64,000 nt of DNA from the NCBI RefSeq assembly GCF_030056655.1, contig NZ_JASHIE010000022.1:1-64000 (forward strand), written 5' to 3'. This DNA is from Flectobacillus rivi (lineage in GTDB: Bacteria > Bacteroidota > Bacteroidia > Cytophagales > Spirosomataceae). A model generated the notes under the pieces. That model worked only from the letters and a program-made list of their open reading frames with translations. It was not told the DNA's origin and did not search any database. Shown here one piece after another: positions 8,468 through 17,755 of the stretch. Every line of letters starts with the position of its first letter. Position 1 is the stretch's first letter. Both the position numbers and the translations under genes were made by a program.

Positions 8468-10291
8468 TTATTTTCTTCTTTTCAATGCCAAATCATGAGA
8501 CGTATCATAATACGTTCTTAGATTCGACCAGTCGAAAGTATCCGAAATGCTTTCGACACGGTTACGCTGGGTGATGCGTTCACGTAAACTTTGTTTGACA
8601 AACTTCAATAACATTTCCGACAACTGTTCTGCCGCTTTATAGAAGTCTTGCGTTTTACGATTTACTACCATAACGCCCCAATGTTCGTAATCACGCATGA
8701 TTTGCATCATATAATCTCCAAAACCTGACAAGTCAGAAGTAATAGTTGGTACGCCACGAGCTATACATTCGAGCGGCGTGTAGCCCCAAGGTTCATAATA
8801 ACTTGGGAAAACTCCAAGATTACAACCACGTACAAATTGTCCGTAATCAAGACCAAATAGTGGATTAGTCGAAACAATAAAGTCTGGGTGATAAACAATT
8901 TTTACCTTATCCTCAGGATTGTTCATCAAGTTAGATTTTTGAACAAAATCTGTAATACCGTCATTTTGTTTAAGCAAGTGCGTTACGACTTTTGGACGTT
9001 TGTTGTTTTTCCAAGTCTGAATCGTTCTTCTCAAACGCAAACGCCAATATTCATCCACAAAATTATTCAAGTCTGGCATTTGTAAATCGCTCGACGATGC
9101 AGATGCTTTGAAAAGCTGCTCGCCCACTTGTTTTTCGATAGAATTACAAGTTTCACGAATTTCATCCATTACCGCACGTGAATGCAATACTTCTGGGTCG
9201 ATAGAGTGATAAGGTTGTTTTGTAATAAAGAACATTACGACCGTCTTATCAATCTTAGCTTGCTTCATTTTCCAGTTTAAGCGAGCCAACGCTTCAAGGG
9301 TCAAATCATAACCTTTGTTGCTATACTCATAACGCCCTGAGGTAAAGAAGTATAAAGTTTTCTCAAGATTGAATGGTTGACTTTGGAAGAAGTGCCCCAT
9401 TACAAACTCATTGATACGGTCTTTGTATTTGGTATGTAAATTTTGATGCTCGTGCATAGCCGAGAATCTTGTGATATTCAGACCATTAGGTAAAATCAAG
9501 TCAGGGACTTTTCCTAATAAAAACTCACATTCTTTGGCAGTGACATCACTCACCGTGGTGGTAACATGTGCCTGTAATGCTGCCAAACGTTCTAACGTGG
9601 CTTGAGCTTCAATACCATAATGACGAGCTTCTTTGAGCCAGTCGAAAGTATCTATTTTATCGTAAAAATTTGGTACGTTTCCAGCCAGATAACGACCCAA
9701 CATGGTAGCATGAGTAGTGAAAACTGTTGCTACTTTAATTTGGTCTTTGCGCAAATCAGGGATAGCCGAAGCTGCCATCCATTCGTGGAAATGCGCTACA
9801 ATGTCAATCTTATTTTGTTGTTCTTTGGCTAATTCGGTCAAAAATACACGAACCATTTCACCAAAAGCAATCACATGACTTACTAACTCCTCAGTATTTA
9901 AGGTCGAAACCTGATGACGCTCCCATAGTCCAGCTTTGAGAGCATTGATATTGTTGTAGATTGACCAAAAATCAAATAGGACAATGCGTGGTTTTCCAGT
10001 TACGAGCCAGTAACCATAATGCACAGCATAGCCCATCGAGCGCATTTTCTGAACCGTTTTGCCTAAAACAGAGTCATCCAAATCATGAATAGGTTCAAAC
10101 TCGGCAGAAGCTGTTTGTGGGAAATATGGACCTAGTAAGAAATAGTCATCGCCCCATTTCTCCACCATTGAAGGGACCTTTGTACGAATTACAGTATAAA
10201 TACCACCTACTTGGTTGCAGGTTTCCCAGGCAATTTCTATTAATATCTTTTGTTTTTGGGTAGCAGATTGTAAAGGATTTTGTATTTCCAT
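8468..10291 (-). CDS. Glycogen synthase, GT3 (eukaryotic-like) family
   Basis: Cytoplasmic enzyme that extends glycogen from a nucleotide-glucose donor. The 607-residue size and the N-terminal ETCNQVGGIYTVIRTK identify the GT3 (Gys-type) family used by many Bacteroidota instead of GlgA. Other GT3 landmarks are FHEWMAASAI, VFTTHATMLGRYLAG, PNGLNITRF, FFTSGRYEYSNKGYD and the C-terminal FPSYYEPWGYTPLECIARG with conserved Glu residues. It is monocistronic as far as visible. No glgB, glgP or glgC lies nearby. The start at 10291 gives a normal N-terminus just before the first beta strand. Confidence 0.93.
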   Translation of the reverse strand: MEIQNPLQSATQKQKILIEIAWETCNQVGGIYTVIRTKVPSMVEKWGDDYFLLGPYFPQTASAEFEPIHDLDDSVLGKTVQKMRSMGYAVHYGYWLVTGKPRIVLFDFWSIYNNINALKAGLWERHQVSTLNTEELVSHVIAFGEMVRVFLTELAKEQQNKIDIVAHFHEWMAASAIPDLRKDQIKVATVFTTHATMLGRYLAGNVPNFYDKIDTFDWLKEARHYGIEAQATLERLAALQAHVTTTVSDVTAKECEFLLGKVPDLILPNGLNITRFSAMHEHQNLHTKYKDRINEFVMGHFFQSQPFNLEKTLYFFTSGRYEYSNKGYDLTLEALARLNWKMKQAKIDKTVVMFFITKQPYHSIDPEVLHSRAVMDEIRETCNSIEKQVGEQLFKASASSSDLQMPDLNNFVDEYWRLRLRRTIQTWKNNKRPKVVTHLLKQNDGITDFVQKSNLMNNPEDKVKIVYHPDFIVSTNPLFGLDYGQFVRGCNLGVFPSYYEPWGYTPLECIARGVPTITSDLSGFGDYMMQIMRDYEHWGVMVVNRKTQDFYKAAEQLSEMLLKFVKQSLRERITQRNRVESISDTFDWSNLRTYYDTSHDLALKRRK

Positions 10292-10836
10292 CGGCTCTTA
10301 GTTATAAGGTTTGGCTGCTTGTACCAAGCTATTAGGTTGCTAATATATAAGTATATTCAATGAATAGGAAACTTAATGCCATATTTCTATTTTGGCTCAA
10401 AATGGGCAATTTGAGGCATTTCTTAATAAAATCTAATTATCAAAAAATATAGATAAAAGCCCTCAAATCCGCTAAATACAAAAGCCTTACCGAAGTGCTT
10501 TTGTTGTAATTAATTAATAGTCAGATTGTTATGTTTGATATATGTCTTGAGGTAAATATAATGACTTTAATATATACTATTTTTACCATTTTATAAGTAC
10601 GCCTATTTAGTTGTATAGAATAAGGTATGTACAATTATTTCTTTGAATAGTTCTTTAAGTCGTAGGCGGAAAATCTTTTCCCGAATAATAAGTTATTATT
10701 TTTTGGCTCATAAAAAATCCCTTCAAACTACAAATGAAAGCTTGAAGGGATTTGTTGCATCTACAGGAATTAAAGAATAGAATTAATAAAATATCGTCAA
10801 CGCTATTTTATGTCTTTAAACGCTGTGTTATTCTTT
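10292..10836. other. Gap between glycogen synthase and glycosylasparaginase genes
   Basis: AT-rich. It contains the terminator of the downstream-facing aspG transcript (10716-10752). No gene, repeat family or convincing promoter was recognised in the rest. Confidence 0.5.
10716..10752 (-). terminator. Rho-independent terminator after the glycosylasparaginase gene
   Basis: An 11-bp perfect stem AATCCCTTCAA / TTGAAGGGATT (10716-10726 with 10742-10752). On the minus strand it is followed by a T run (complement of AAAAAA at 10712-10717). Confidence 0.8.
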
Positions 10837-11796
10837 TTACTTCATGTAATAATCTGAATCGTAAACTTTGGTGACACCTTCTTTGGTAAGCGTATAGCTA
10901 AAACCTTTTTGAATTGAATATGCACCATATTCGCCTTTTTTATTAACAGCCAAATAACCAATCTGGAATTCTTTGTAGTTATATCTTTTAACAATACGCA
11001 TAATCGCAGCTTCACAAGCTTGTTGTGGTGTATGTCCATTGCGCATTAACTCTACAATAAGGAATGAACCTAGGGTTTTCAATACAAACTCTCCTAAGCC
11101 TGTGGCACAAGCACCACCTACTTCATCATCGCAAAATACTGCGGCACCAATTACTGGAGAGTCACCCACTCGACCGTGCATTTTGTAAGCCATACCGCTA
11201 GTGGTACAAGCTCCAGATACTTCACCTTTTTTGCCTAATGCCAAAAGTCCAATGGTATCGTGGCGTTCGATATTAATTTTTGGCTCGTATTTAGATTCCT
11301 TTTTCCATTTCAACCAAGCCTTTTTAGAACTTTCGGTTAGTAAGTTTTGCTTTTTGAAACCTTGCGAAAGAGCAAATTGCAAGGCTCCTTCACCCGATAA
11401 CATTACGTGTGGAGTTTTTTCCATCACAGCACGTGCTACCGAAATAGGGTGCATAATGCCCTCAAGAAAAGTTACCGAGCCAGCGTTACCCTTTTCGTCC
11501 ATGATGCAAGCATCCAAGGTAACATGACCATCACGGTCGGGCAAACCGCCATAACCTACCGTAATTTCATTGGGGTCTGCTTCAGGAACCCATGCGCCAG
11601 CCTCTACAGCATCGAGTGCACGACCTGTTTTTTGAACCATCGCCCAAGCTGCTTCATTAGCTTTGACGTTGTTCCAAGTAGAAATAATAATCGGAAACTC
11701 AGCAGGAGCTGAATTTTGAGCTTGTGTTTGATGAGCTGCTAAGGCAGAAAGACCAGCCAGAGCAGAGGTTTGTTGAATAAAGGTACGACGTTTCAT
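10837..11796 (-). CDS. N4-(beta-N-acetylglucosaminyl)-L-asparaginase (glycosylasparaginase, Ntn hydrolase)
   Basis: Cleaves the GlcNAc-Asn bond of N-linked glycopeptides. It is 319 residues with a signal peptide of twin-arginine type (MKRRTFIQQTSALAGLSAL). The autocleavage site is the conserved HDTIG, with Thr about 181 becoming the new N-terminal nucleophile of the beta chain. The beta chain carries CTTSGMAYKMHGRVGDSP and GGACATGLGE, both family signatures. It is downstream of cutC on the same strand with a 93-nt gap, possibly one transcript. It acts in the periplasm after folding and Tat export if the signal prediction is right, which fits glycan scavenging. Confidence 0.92.
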   Translation of the reverse strand: MKRRTFIQQTSALAGLSALAAHQTQAQNSAPAEFPIIISTWNNVKANEAAWAMVQKTGRALDAVEAGAWVPEADPNEITVGYGGLPDRDGHVTLDACIMDEKGNAGSVTFLEGIMHPISVARAVMEKTPHVMLSGEGALQFALSQGFKKQNLLTESSKKAWLKWKKESKYEPKINIERHDTIGLLALGKKGEVSGACTTSGMAYKMHGRVGDSPVIGAAVFCDDEVGGACATGLGEFVLKTLGSFLIVELMRNGHTPQQACEAAIMRIVKRYNYKEFQIGYLAVNKKGEYGAYSIQKGFSYTLTKEGVTKVYDSDYYMK

Positions 11797-11889
11797 ATCT
11801 GAAAAATTGGATGTTTGGGGTACGGTGGAGGTATGTTCAGTTATTCAAATAAGTTGTTACTCAATCTATAAAAATAGAATTCAAAAATG

Positions 11890-12627
11890 CTAAGCAGATT
11901 TGAATAGTGCTACCACAGCACGAATTTTTTCGACATTTGAATACATCACACCATATTCGGGTACTTCCGAAAGACCGCCCATGACAATATCTTCTTTTCT
12001 ATACTCCATTTCGGAATCTCTGGTTGATTTGCCCGTAAAATGTAATGCATTAGGTTTTAATTCTGCTAATTTCAAAGCATTACGAACATTTACCCCACTT
12101 CCAATCATCACCTCAATACGTCCATTGGCTTGCTCAATTAACGCTTTAAGATTGTCAGCTCCTTCTTCTGCTAGATTTTTTTGTCCTGAAGTTAGGATAC
12201 GTTTACAACCTGCTTCAATAATATCTTCGAGTGCTTGAAGATAATCAGGAGTCATGTCGATGGCACGGTGAAAAGTAACTGGCAGAGGATGAGCTATTTC
12301 GACGAATGCCTTTGTCTGTTCAACGTTGACACGACCATTTTTTTCTAAAATACCTAAAACAAAACCATCTGCTCCGAGTTGTTTGGCAGAGAGCATATCT
12401 TGTTTCATTTGCTCAATTTCCAATGCTGAGTAGCAAAAATCGCTACCACGTGGACGAATCATGACATGCACCTCGATAGAAGTATGTTGTTTGGCTAGTT
12501 GAATAAGTCCTGCTGATGGAGTTGTGCCACCTTCGTAAGGCGACGCACACAGTTCGATACGATTGGCGCCTCCTTGCTCGGCAGCGATACATGATTCGAG
12601 CGAGTAAGCGCAAATTTCAATTTTCAT
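11890..12627 (-). CDS. cutC: CutC family TIM-barrel protein
   Basis: A 245-residue CutC family member with the family start IEICAYSLESCIAAEQGGANRIELC (visible in parts as CAYSLESC and GANRIELC). Further motifs are PSAGLIQLA, VMIRPRGSDFCYS, GADGFVLG, TFHRAIDMT, RILTSGQ and MIGSGV. The family was first linked to copper tolerance, but direct copper function is disputed and some members are suspected enzymes. Standard length. It is upstream of the glycosylasparaginase gene, 93 nt away. A near-consensus -7 (TACCTTTA, minus strand, 12673-12666) lies 39 nt upstream. Confidence 0.9.
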   Translation of the reverse strand: MKIEICAYSLESCIAAEQGGANRIELCASPYEGGTTPSAGLIQLAKQHTSIEVHVMIRPRGSDFCYSALEIEQMKQDMLSAKQLGADGFVLGILEKNGRVNVEQTKAFVEIAHPLPVTFHRAIDMTPDYLQALEDIIEAGCKRILTSGQKNLAEEGADNLKALIEQANGRIEVMIGSGVNVRNALKLAELKPNALHFTGKSTRDSEMEYRKEDIVMGGLSEVPEYGVMYSNVEKIRAVVALFKSA

Positions 12628-13426
12628 AAAATATTACCAGAAAAAAGGGATTTTTAAAATATATGTAAAGGTATCATTTCACGTGACTTTTGATGAATCA
12701 TTTAATAAAAAAATTTAATAAGTACTTAACAAGATTTTATTTAACGGTAAAAAAATACCAAAGTTTCATGTTTGAATAGCTTAGATACGGTAACCTAGGG
12801 TAAACATAATGCTGTAGCTTGAGCCGTAGGAGAGAATAATAAGAATAGTGCGTAGTAAAGGAGTTTTTTTAGACTGAAATGTTTCATAGAGTGTGAAGAA
12901 TTAATGTAGTGTAAAATATGCTGCAAATATAGTTGTGATAGAATATTCTTCAAGACAATATCCAGAATCTTATTTAAGTAAAATCGTTGGGAGAAGATTT
13001 TGTTAGGATATAGGTATCTATAGATTCATAATCAATTAGTTATGTGTCTTTTTCGTAAAAACCCAAAAATTAAAGGCACTTTTCAGAAAAAAACAGGGTT
13101 TTGAATATACTTTTTTATAGAAAAATTAGTTAATTACGCATGAGAAAATCAAAATAGAGATAGTATTTGGGCTTTTTTTGTAGAAATAGAGAAAAAAGGT
13201 AGGCAAATAACCCCATATTTATCATTTTGAAAATTTATTTGAATTATCTAAATAATTACAAACCAGTAATGTTGGTAATTTCAAAAAACTTGTACTTTTG
13301 CAGTCCTATTAAATCAATCAAAAAAATAGGGGTAAAATAAGCATTTATAAAAGACATAATTAATTTATAGTCAGTTGTTTGCTCTATTACCTTCGTTTAA
13401 TCAGTAACCAAATTTAGAGAAAGAAT
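12628..13426. other. 800-nt gap between divergent cutC and DUF2795 gene
   Basis: Contains the promoter of the DUF2795 gene (13272-13300). No coding region, RNA gene or repeat family was recognised in 12700-13250; the stretch is AT-rich with many stops in every frame. Confidence 0.55.
13272..13300 (+). promoter_or_regulatory. Bacteroidota-type promoter of the DUF2795 gene
   Basis: TTG (13272-13274), an 18-nt spacer, then TACTTTTG (13293-13300), matching TAnnTTTG. The transcript would start near 13306, giving a leader of about 120 nt. Confidence 0.75.
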
Positions 13427-13648
13427 ATGTATTGGACACTAGAACTTGCATCATACCTAGAAGATGCTCCTTGGCCAGCAACAAAAGATGAATTAATTGA
13501 CTATGCGATCCGTACAGGTTCGCCGTTAGAAGTAGTCGAAAACCTACAAGAATTGGAAGATGATGGTCAACCTTACGAGAGTATCGAAGAAATCTGGCCA
13601 GATTATCCTACAAAAGACGACTTCTTCTTTAATGAAGACGAATATTAA
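13427..13648 (+). CDS. DUF2795-family small acidic protein
   Basis: A 73-residue acidic protein with the start MYWTLELASYLEDAPWPATK, recognised as the DUF2795 family common in Bacteroidota. The body (ELIDYAIRTGSPLEVVENLQ) looks like a helical fold. The tail is very acidic and aromatic (DDFFFNEDEY). Function is unknown. It has a strong promoter, a leader of about 120 nt and its own terminator, so it is a monocistronic unit and may be highly expressed. Confidence 0.9.
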   Translation: MYWTLELASYLEDAPWPATKDELIDYAIRTGSPLEVVENLQELEDDGQPYESIEEIWPDYPTKDDFFFNEDEY

Positions 13649-13659
13649 TTAATCCCCAT

Positions 13660-13687
13660 AAAATGCCACCCCCAAGGTGGCATTTTT
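13660..13687 (+). terminator. Rho-independent terminator of the DUF2795 gene
   Basis: An 11-bp stem AAAATGCCACC / GGTGGCATTTT (loop CCCAA), ending in a T run. It lies 12 nt after the stop codon. Confidence 0.9.
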
Positions 13688-13744
13688 GGTTGATATACAT
13701 TGGCAATCAACACTGCTACCCGATTGCCGTAAGCTTTCAAAACT

Positions 13745-15205
13745 ATGTCTCTTATTCTTTCTTCTTCTTTCGATACTCAGGCGCAAAGCCGTTTATATGT
13801 CCTAAATCAAAGTGATGATTTATTGACACAATTACAAGTTATAGCCAATCAAGAAGCTTTTGATGCGGAGGTTTTGGCAAAAGAATTTAAGGCAGAGTTA
13901 AAGGAAACGTTTTCGTTTTATACCACTCAAGCCCAAAAAGTATTTTTCTTAGGACTAGGAAAAAATGCTGATTCTGCGCAAGTGATCAAGGCTTTACGCT
14001 ATTTCTTCCACCATCAAAAAACGAGAATAGCTACCCAAATAAATGTTGTTGTTTCGTCCCTTAACCTTGAACAACTCGAATGGGTTGCCAATGGTATTGT
14101 GTTGGGACAATACAACAGCAAACTCTACAAAACAGAAAGTGAAACTGTTTCAGAGGTATTTGGTCAAAATGGTCAGATTAACCTAGTCGCTGGTGAATTA
14201 TTCGGTGAAAATGCCAAAAATTTAGTTGATAAAGGCATTGCCACAGCCGAAACTCAGATGGAGATTTTTGATTTGATGAATGCTCCGGCCAACAAGAAAA
14301 CGCCCCAGGTCTTATGTGACTGGGCTGTAGCTTCTGCACAAAAATTTGGTTATTCTGCTCATATCATCGACCGACCTGCCTTAGAGAAAGATGGTTTTGA
14401 GGCGTTATTAGCGGTAGGTCAAGGAAGCGAGCATGACCCTGCTATGATTGTGGTCGAATATCGTTTTCCTTTGCCACAAAAAACAATTGGGTTGGTAGGT
14501 AAAGGGGTAACTTTTGATACAGGAGGTATTTCTATCAAATCCTCTACGAATATGCACCTTATGAAATCGGATATGGGAGGAGCTGCCGCAGTGTTAGGTA
14601 CGGTAGAATTAGCAGCCAAACTCAAACTTCCTGTGCATATTATAGGGGTTGTGCCTACTTGTGAAAATGCTGTAGACGCCAAATCTTTTAAGCCAAGCGA
14701 TGTTATTGGTTCTTATTTAGGAAAAACCATCGAAATAATCGACACTGATGCTGAGGGACGCGTGATTTTGGCGGATGGATTGGGGTATATGGTCAAAAAT
14801 TATAAAACCGATTATCTAATCGATTTGGCTACTTTGACAGGAAGTTGCATTTCGACATTGGGCTATCATGCGGCAGGCTTATTTACCAACAATGACCAAT
14901 TGGCAACTCGTCTCAGTAACGCAGGTTCACGTACAGGAGAACGTTTGTGGAGACTGCCTTTGTGGGATTTGTATAAAGAAGATATAGCCTCTGACATTGC
15001 CGATGTGAAAAATTATTCGGGAAAACCTATGGCAGGAGCTATCTCTGCGGCTAAATTTTTGGAAGTATTTACCGAAAATCATAATAACTGGGCACACCTC
15101 GATATTGCAGGTACAGCCTTTGGTGATACAGAATTCGTTCCAAGCCGAGCGGGCACTGCCTATGGTATTCGTTTGTTGATTGATTTTATTGAAGGAGTTT
15201 TGTAA
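13745..15205 (+). CDS. pepA: Leucyl aminopeptidase (M17 family)
   Basis: A cytoplasmic two-metal aminopeptidase that trims N-terminal residues from peptides. It is 486 residues. The C-terminal catalytic domain (from about 180, NAPANKKTPQVL) carries the metal and catalytic motifs GKGVTFDTGGISIK, KSDMGGAAAV, TDAEGRVILADGL and the Arg-containing AGTAYG end region. The N-terminal macro-like domain (1-170) is divergent, as usual. It has its own terminator and stands alone. Confidence 0.93.
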   Translation: MSLILSSSFDTQAQSRLYVLNQSDDLLTQLQVIANQEAFDAEVLAKEFKAELKETFSFYTTQAQKVFFLGLGKNADSAQVIKALRYFFHHQKTRIATQINVVVSSLNLEQLEWVANGIVLGQYNSKLYKTESETVSEVFGQNGQINLVAGELFGENAKNLVDKGIATAETQMEIFDLMNAPANKKTPQVLCDWAVASAQKFGYSAHIIDRPALEKDGFEALLAVGQGSEHDPAMIVVEYRFPLPQKTIGLVGKGVTFDTGGISIKSSTNMHLMKSDMGGAAAVLGTVELAAKLKLPVHIIGVVPTCENAVDAKSFKPSDVIGSYLGKTIEIIDTDAEGRVILADGLGYMVKNYKTDYLIDLATLTGSCISTLGYHAAGLFTNNDQLATRLSNAGSRTGERLWRLPLWDLYKEDIASDIADVKNYSGKPMAGAISAAKFLEVFTENHNNWAHLDIAGTAFGDTEFVPSRAGTAYGIRLLIDFIEGVL

Positions 15206-15210
15206 AAGAA

Positions 15211-15246
15211 GACAACAGGCAACGAGGCATAAGGCAAAGAGTGTTT
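15211..15246. repeat. GGCAACA-type heptads (left arm), partner at 15386-15404
   Basis: 7-bp units ACAACAG GCAACGA GGCATAA GGCAAAG, starting 5 nt after the pepA stop. The opposite arm (CACTTTATGCC, TGTTCCCT at 15386-15404) is inverted relative to it. Confidence 0.65.
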
Positions 15247-15255
15247 GATTGAATG

Positions 15256-15290
15256 GCTAGTTCAAGACTAAGTCTTGGACTAGCTTTTTT
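15256..15290 (+). terminator. Rho-independent terminator of pepA
   Basis: A 13-bp stem GCTAGTTCAAGAC / GTCTTGGACTAGC with one G-U pair and a 3-nt loop, followed by six T. Confidence 0.88.
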
Positions 15291-15594
15291 AATAGTTTTG
15301 AAACTGAACCCATCACTCTTTATCTGAAGGTGTCGCAACGCTTGAATCGCTTTTATTCGTTTTGTCTAGTAACAAGATTATTTCTCACTTTATGCCTGTT
15401 CCCTAAATATTTTCCTTTCTGTTTTTCTTTCAATCCCCATCTTTTTTGCTATATTTAAGAAAGGTATCAAAGGCTTTAATCAATAAAGTCGTGTTGTTGC
15501 ATAGCATTGAGACTTTCTGCCCTTTTAGTTCTGGTATCTTCTTTTAGTGTACCTCTAAGACACTCTAACCAAAACAGATATAGCCCTTTACTTT

Positions 15595-16809
15595 ATGACA
15601 AAAGAATTAACCTTTTTATGTATCTCAACCTATTTCAAAGGCAATGAGTTTTTGCGTGCTTGTAAGCAAGCAGGAAATAGGGTTTTCTTGTTGACCAATA
15701 AAAAACTAGAGCATCGTCCGTGGGCACGTGAAGCCGTCGATGAGTTTTTTTACGTAGAAGAGAAACCCGATGGAAGTATAGATATTCAAGAGATTATTCT
15801 TGGGTTAGGTTATGCGATGCGCTCCCGAAAAATAGATCGTATTGTCGCACTCGATGATTTTGATGTAGAAAAAGCAGCTCATCTCCGCGAGCATTTTCGT
15901 ATTCCTGGCATGGGACAAACCACAGGACGGTTGTTTAGAGATAAATTGGCGATGCGTATGAAGGCAGAGGAGGCAGGAATCAACGTGCCAATGTTTTCAT
16001 CTTTGTTTAATGATAATGACGTATTTGAGTTTACCCAAAAAGTGCAGTTTCCTTGTGTGGTAAAACCTCGCTCAGAGGCTTCGGCTACAGGTATTCGTAA
16101 AGTCCATAACTCAGAACAACTGTGGGAGGTGGTGCATTACTTAGGCGAACGTCGTCCTGAATATCTGGTGGAGCAGTTTCGTCCTGGGGATGTTTACCAC
16201 GTAGATTCCTTGACGGTGGGTGGTCAGCCGATTTTTACACGCTGTAGTCGCTATTTATCAACTCCAATGGAAGTAGCGCATGGTGGTGGAGTGTTTCGCT
16301 CTATGACCGTGGAAGTTGGCTCGGAGGAAGATTTGGCTTTAAAAGAAATGAATGAACAGGTATTGAAAGCCTTCGGAATGAAATTTAGTGCAAGCCATAC
16401 CGAGTTTATTCGTGACCACGAGACAGGAAAGTTTATCTTTTTAGAAACAGCCTCAAGAGTAGGAGGGGCACATTTGGCCGAAATGGTTGAGGCTGCTACG
16501 GGTATTAACCTATGGCGCGAATGGGCAAATATCGAAACAGCTATGGCTCGTAACCTGGAATATACTTTACCCGAAGTGCAAAATACGTATGCTGGTATCT
16601 TGATTTCCTTGACTCGTCAGCGATATACCGATCCTATGATTTTTGATGATTCGGAAGTTTGTTGGCGTATGGACGAAGAGTTTCACGTAGGCGTAATTGT
16701 AAAGTCTGAATCGCAGGAGCGTGTAAAAGAACTTTTAGACAAATATGCCCAAGTGGTATTTTCGGGCTATCATGCTTCAGCCCCAGTACCCGATAAGCCA
16801 ACAAATTAA
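15595..16809 (+). CDS. ATP-grasp domain protein
   Basis: A 404-residue ATP-grasp enzyme, a superfamily that ligates a carboxylate to an amine or thiol through an acyl-phosphate. The ATP-grasp core runs from about 115 to 300: KLAMRMKAEEAGI, VVKPRSEASATGIRKV (nucleotide-binding loop), EYLVEQFRPGDVYHVDS and the metal-binding FIFLETASRVGG. The N-terminal part (LTFLCISTYFKGNEFLRACK) is a Rossmann-like preATP fold. The substrate is unknown; carbamoyl-phosphate-synthase-like and amino-acid-ligase groups look similar. The neighbours give no pathway clue. Confidence 0.85.
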   Translation: MTKELTFLCISTYFKGNEFLRACKQAGNRVFLLTNKKLEHRPWAREAVDEFFYVEEKPDGSIDIQEIILGLGYAMRSRKIDRIVALDDFDVEKAAHLREHFRIPGMGQTTGRLFRDKLAMRMKAEEAGINVPMFSSLFNDNDVFEFTQKVQFPCVVKPRSEASATGIRKVHNSEQLWEVVHYLGERRPEYLVEQFRPGDVYHVDSLTVGGQPIFTRCSRYLSTPMEVAHGGGVFRSMTVEVGSEEDLALKEMNEQVLKAFGMKFSASHTEFIRDHETGKFIFLETASRVGGAHLAEMVEAATGINLWREWANIETAMARNLEYTLPEVQNTYAGILISLTRQRYTDPMIFDDSEVCWRMDEEFHVGVIVKSESQERVKELLDKYAQVVFSGYHASAPVPDKPTN

Positions 16810-16879
16810 AAAAGGCAATATGCCGTAGGCATTAAGCTATTCTTAAAATTGCTTAATGCCTACGGCATATTGCCTTTTT
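16809..16879. terminator. Bidirectional terminator: perfect 29-bp hairpin
   Basis: 16809-16837 and 16851-16879 are perfect inverted copies (AAAAAGGCAATATGCCGTAG..., ...CATATTGCCTTTTT) with a 13-nt loop, flanked by A and T runs. It sits between convergent genes and overlaps both stop codons by 1-2 nt. Confidence 0.9.
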
Positions 16880-17624
16880 ACATATATTTTTCCCAAAACT
16901 CATAATCATATTTTTCCCAAGCATGGCAACCGAAGGGGAGTTGTTGGTTATTGAGTTCATAGCAGAGTTGAGGATGTTGTTCAAATCCAAATTTTAATGC
17001 TTGTTGCCAATTAGGAAGCTTTAGTAATGGTCTGTATGGACGAAGCTGAATAAAGTGAAGCGAAAACAAACCATCTTCATTTGAAATCCACTCTTTTTTG
17101 AAAAACTTCAAAACCTTTAAGAAGCGAATCATAGCTTTGACCCTTCTCAAAGAAAAACCTCCATTCATAAAAATTCTACGAAATTGGTGATAATTCCCAG
17201 GAAGTTTGCTTCCGATATTCCATCGTTCAGGTTCGATATGAGGTGAGCCCACATAATCAAAACCTGCATTGCACCACTCTGTGAGTTGATCACTAAAAAT
17301 AAAAGCATCCAACTGATAAATCAGCATATATTCGTAAGCCGTAAATGCTTCATAAAAATGCACAGTCGTTAGTAAGGCATTATAGCCTTCTATGCCTTTA
17401 AAATATTTATCCTCAAAGTTTTGAAATTGAATAGCGGTGTGCTGTTGCTTCAAATGCTCTAAATCCAAAGACTCGGGTTTGATAATTACGATAGGATAAT
17501 GCCCCAAAATTTTGATACACTGTTCAAAAGCCTTTTGCTCAAACGGTGTCATATCAGGTTTATACATTGGTATCACCACTGCAACCTGATTTTTCTTTGG
17601 AGTAGCTTTTATATGTTTGGACAT
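16878..17624 (-). CDS. DUF5672-family glycosyltransferase-like protein
   Basis: A 248-residue protein recognised as DUF5672 from motifs such as VAVVIPMYKPDMTPFEQ, HFYEAFTAYEYMLIYQLDAF, FDYVGSPH, GNGGFSLR-like MNGGFSLRRVKAM and SNEDGLFS. The DxD-like LDAF and the conserved acidic NEDG suggest a GT-A-type transferase, but no activity is established. It is followed upstream (132 nt away, same strand) by a GT2 glycosyltransferase, so the two may act in the same surface-glycan process. Confidence 0.8.
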   Translation of the reverse strand: MSKHIKATPKKNQVAVVIPMYKPDMTPFEQKAFEQCIKILGHYPIVIIKPESLDLEHLKQQHTAIQFQNFEDKYFKGIEGYNALLTTVHFYEAFTAYEYMLIYQLDAFIFSDQLTEWCNAGFDYVGSPHIEPERWNIGSKLPGNYHQFRRIFMNGGFSLRRVKAMIRFLKVLKFFKKEWISNEDGLFSLHFIQLRPYRPLLKLPNWQQALKFGFEQHPQLCYELNNQQLPFGCHAWEKYDYEFWEKYM

Positions 17625-17656
17625 TATGTTTGCTGGTTGAGTGTATAAAATTAAAA

Positions 17657-17740
17657 GTGAACAGGCACAGAGCGAACAGGCACAAAGTGTAAGGTATATT
17701 TTATGTAAATAGAATTAAACACTTTGTGCCTTTGTACCTT
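17657..17740. repeat. Inverted pair of AGGCACA-type heptads
   Basis: Left arm 17657-17690 (GTGAACA GGCACAG AGCGAAC AGGCACA AAGTGT) and right arm 17719-17740 (ACACTTTGTGCCTTTGTACC) are inverted with a 28-nt spacer. They fill the gap directly after the GT2 gene's stop. A close relative lies at 28798-28827. Confidence 0.7.
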
Positions 17741-17755
17741 TTTTACTTTGTCCCT

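Larger units (their letters stand above)
15206..15594. other. Gap between pepA and the ATP-grasp gene
   Basis: Contains an inverted pair of GGCAACA-type heptads (15211-15246 and 15386-15404) enclosing the pepA terminator (15256-15290). No gene is seen. Confidence 0.6.

Noticed and set aside
11201..11712. Long antisense frames within the glycosylasparaginase gene
   Set aside because: They overlap a gene with complete family motifs and show no features of their own.
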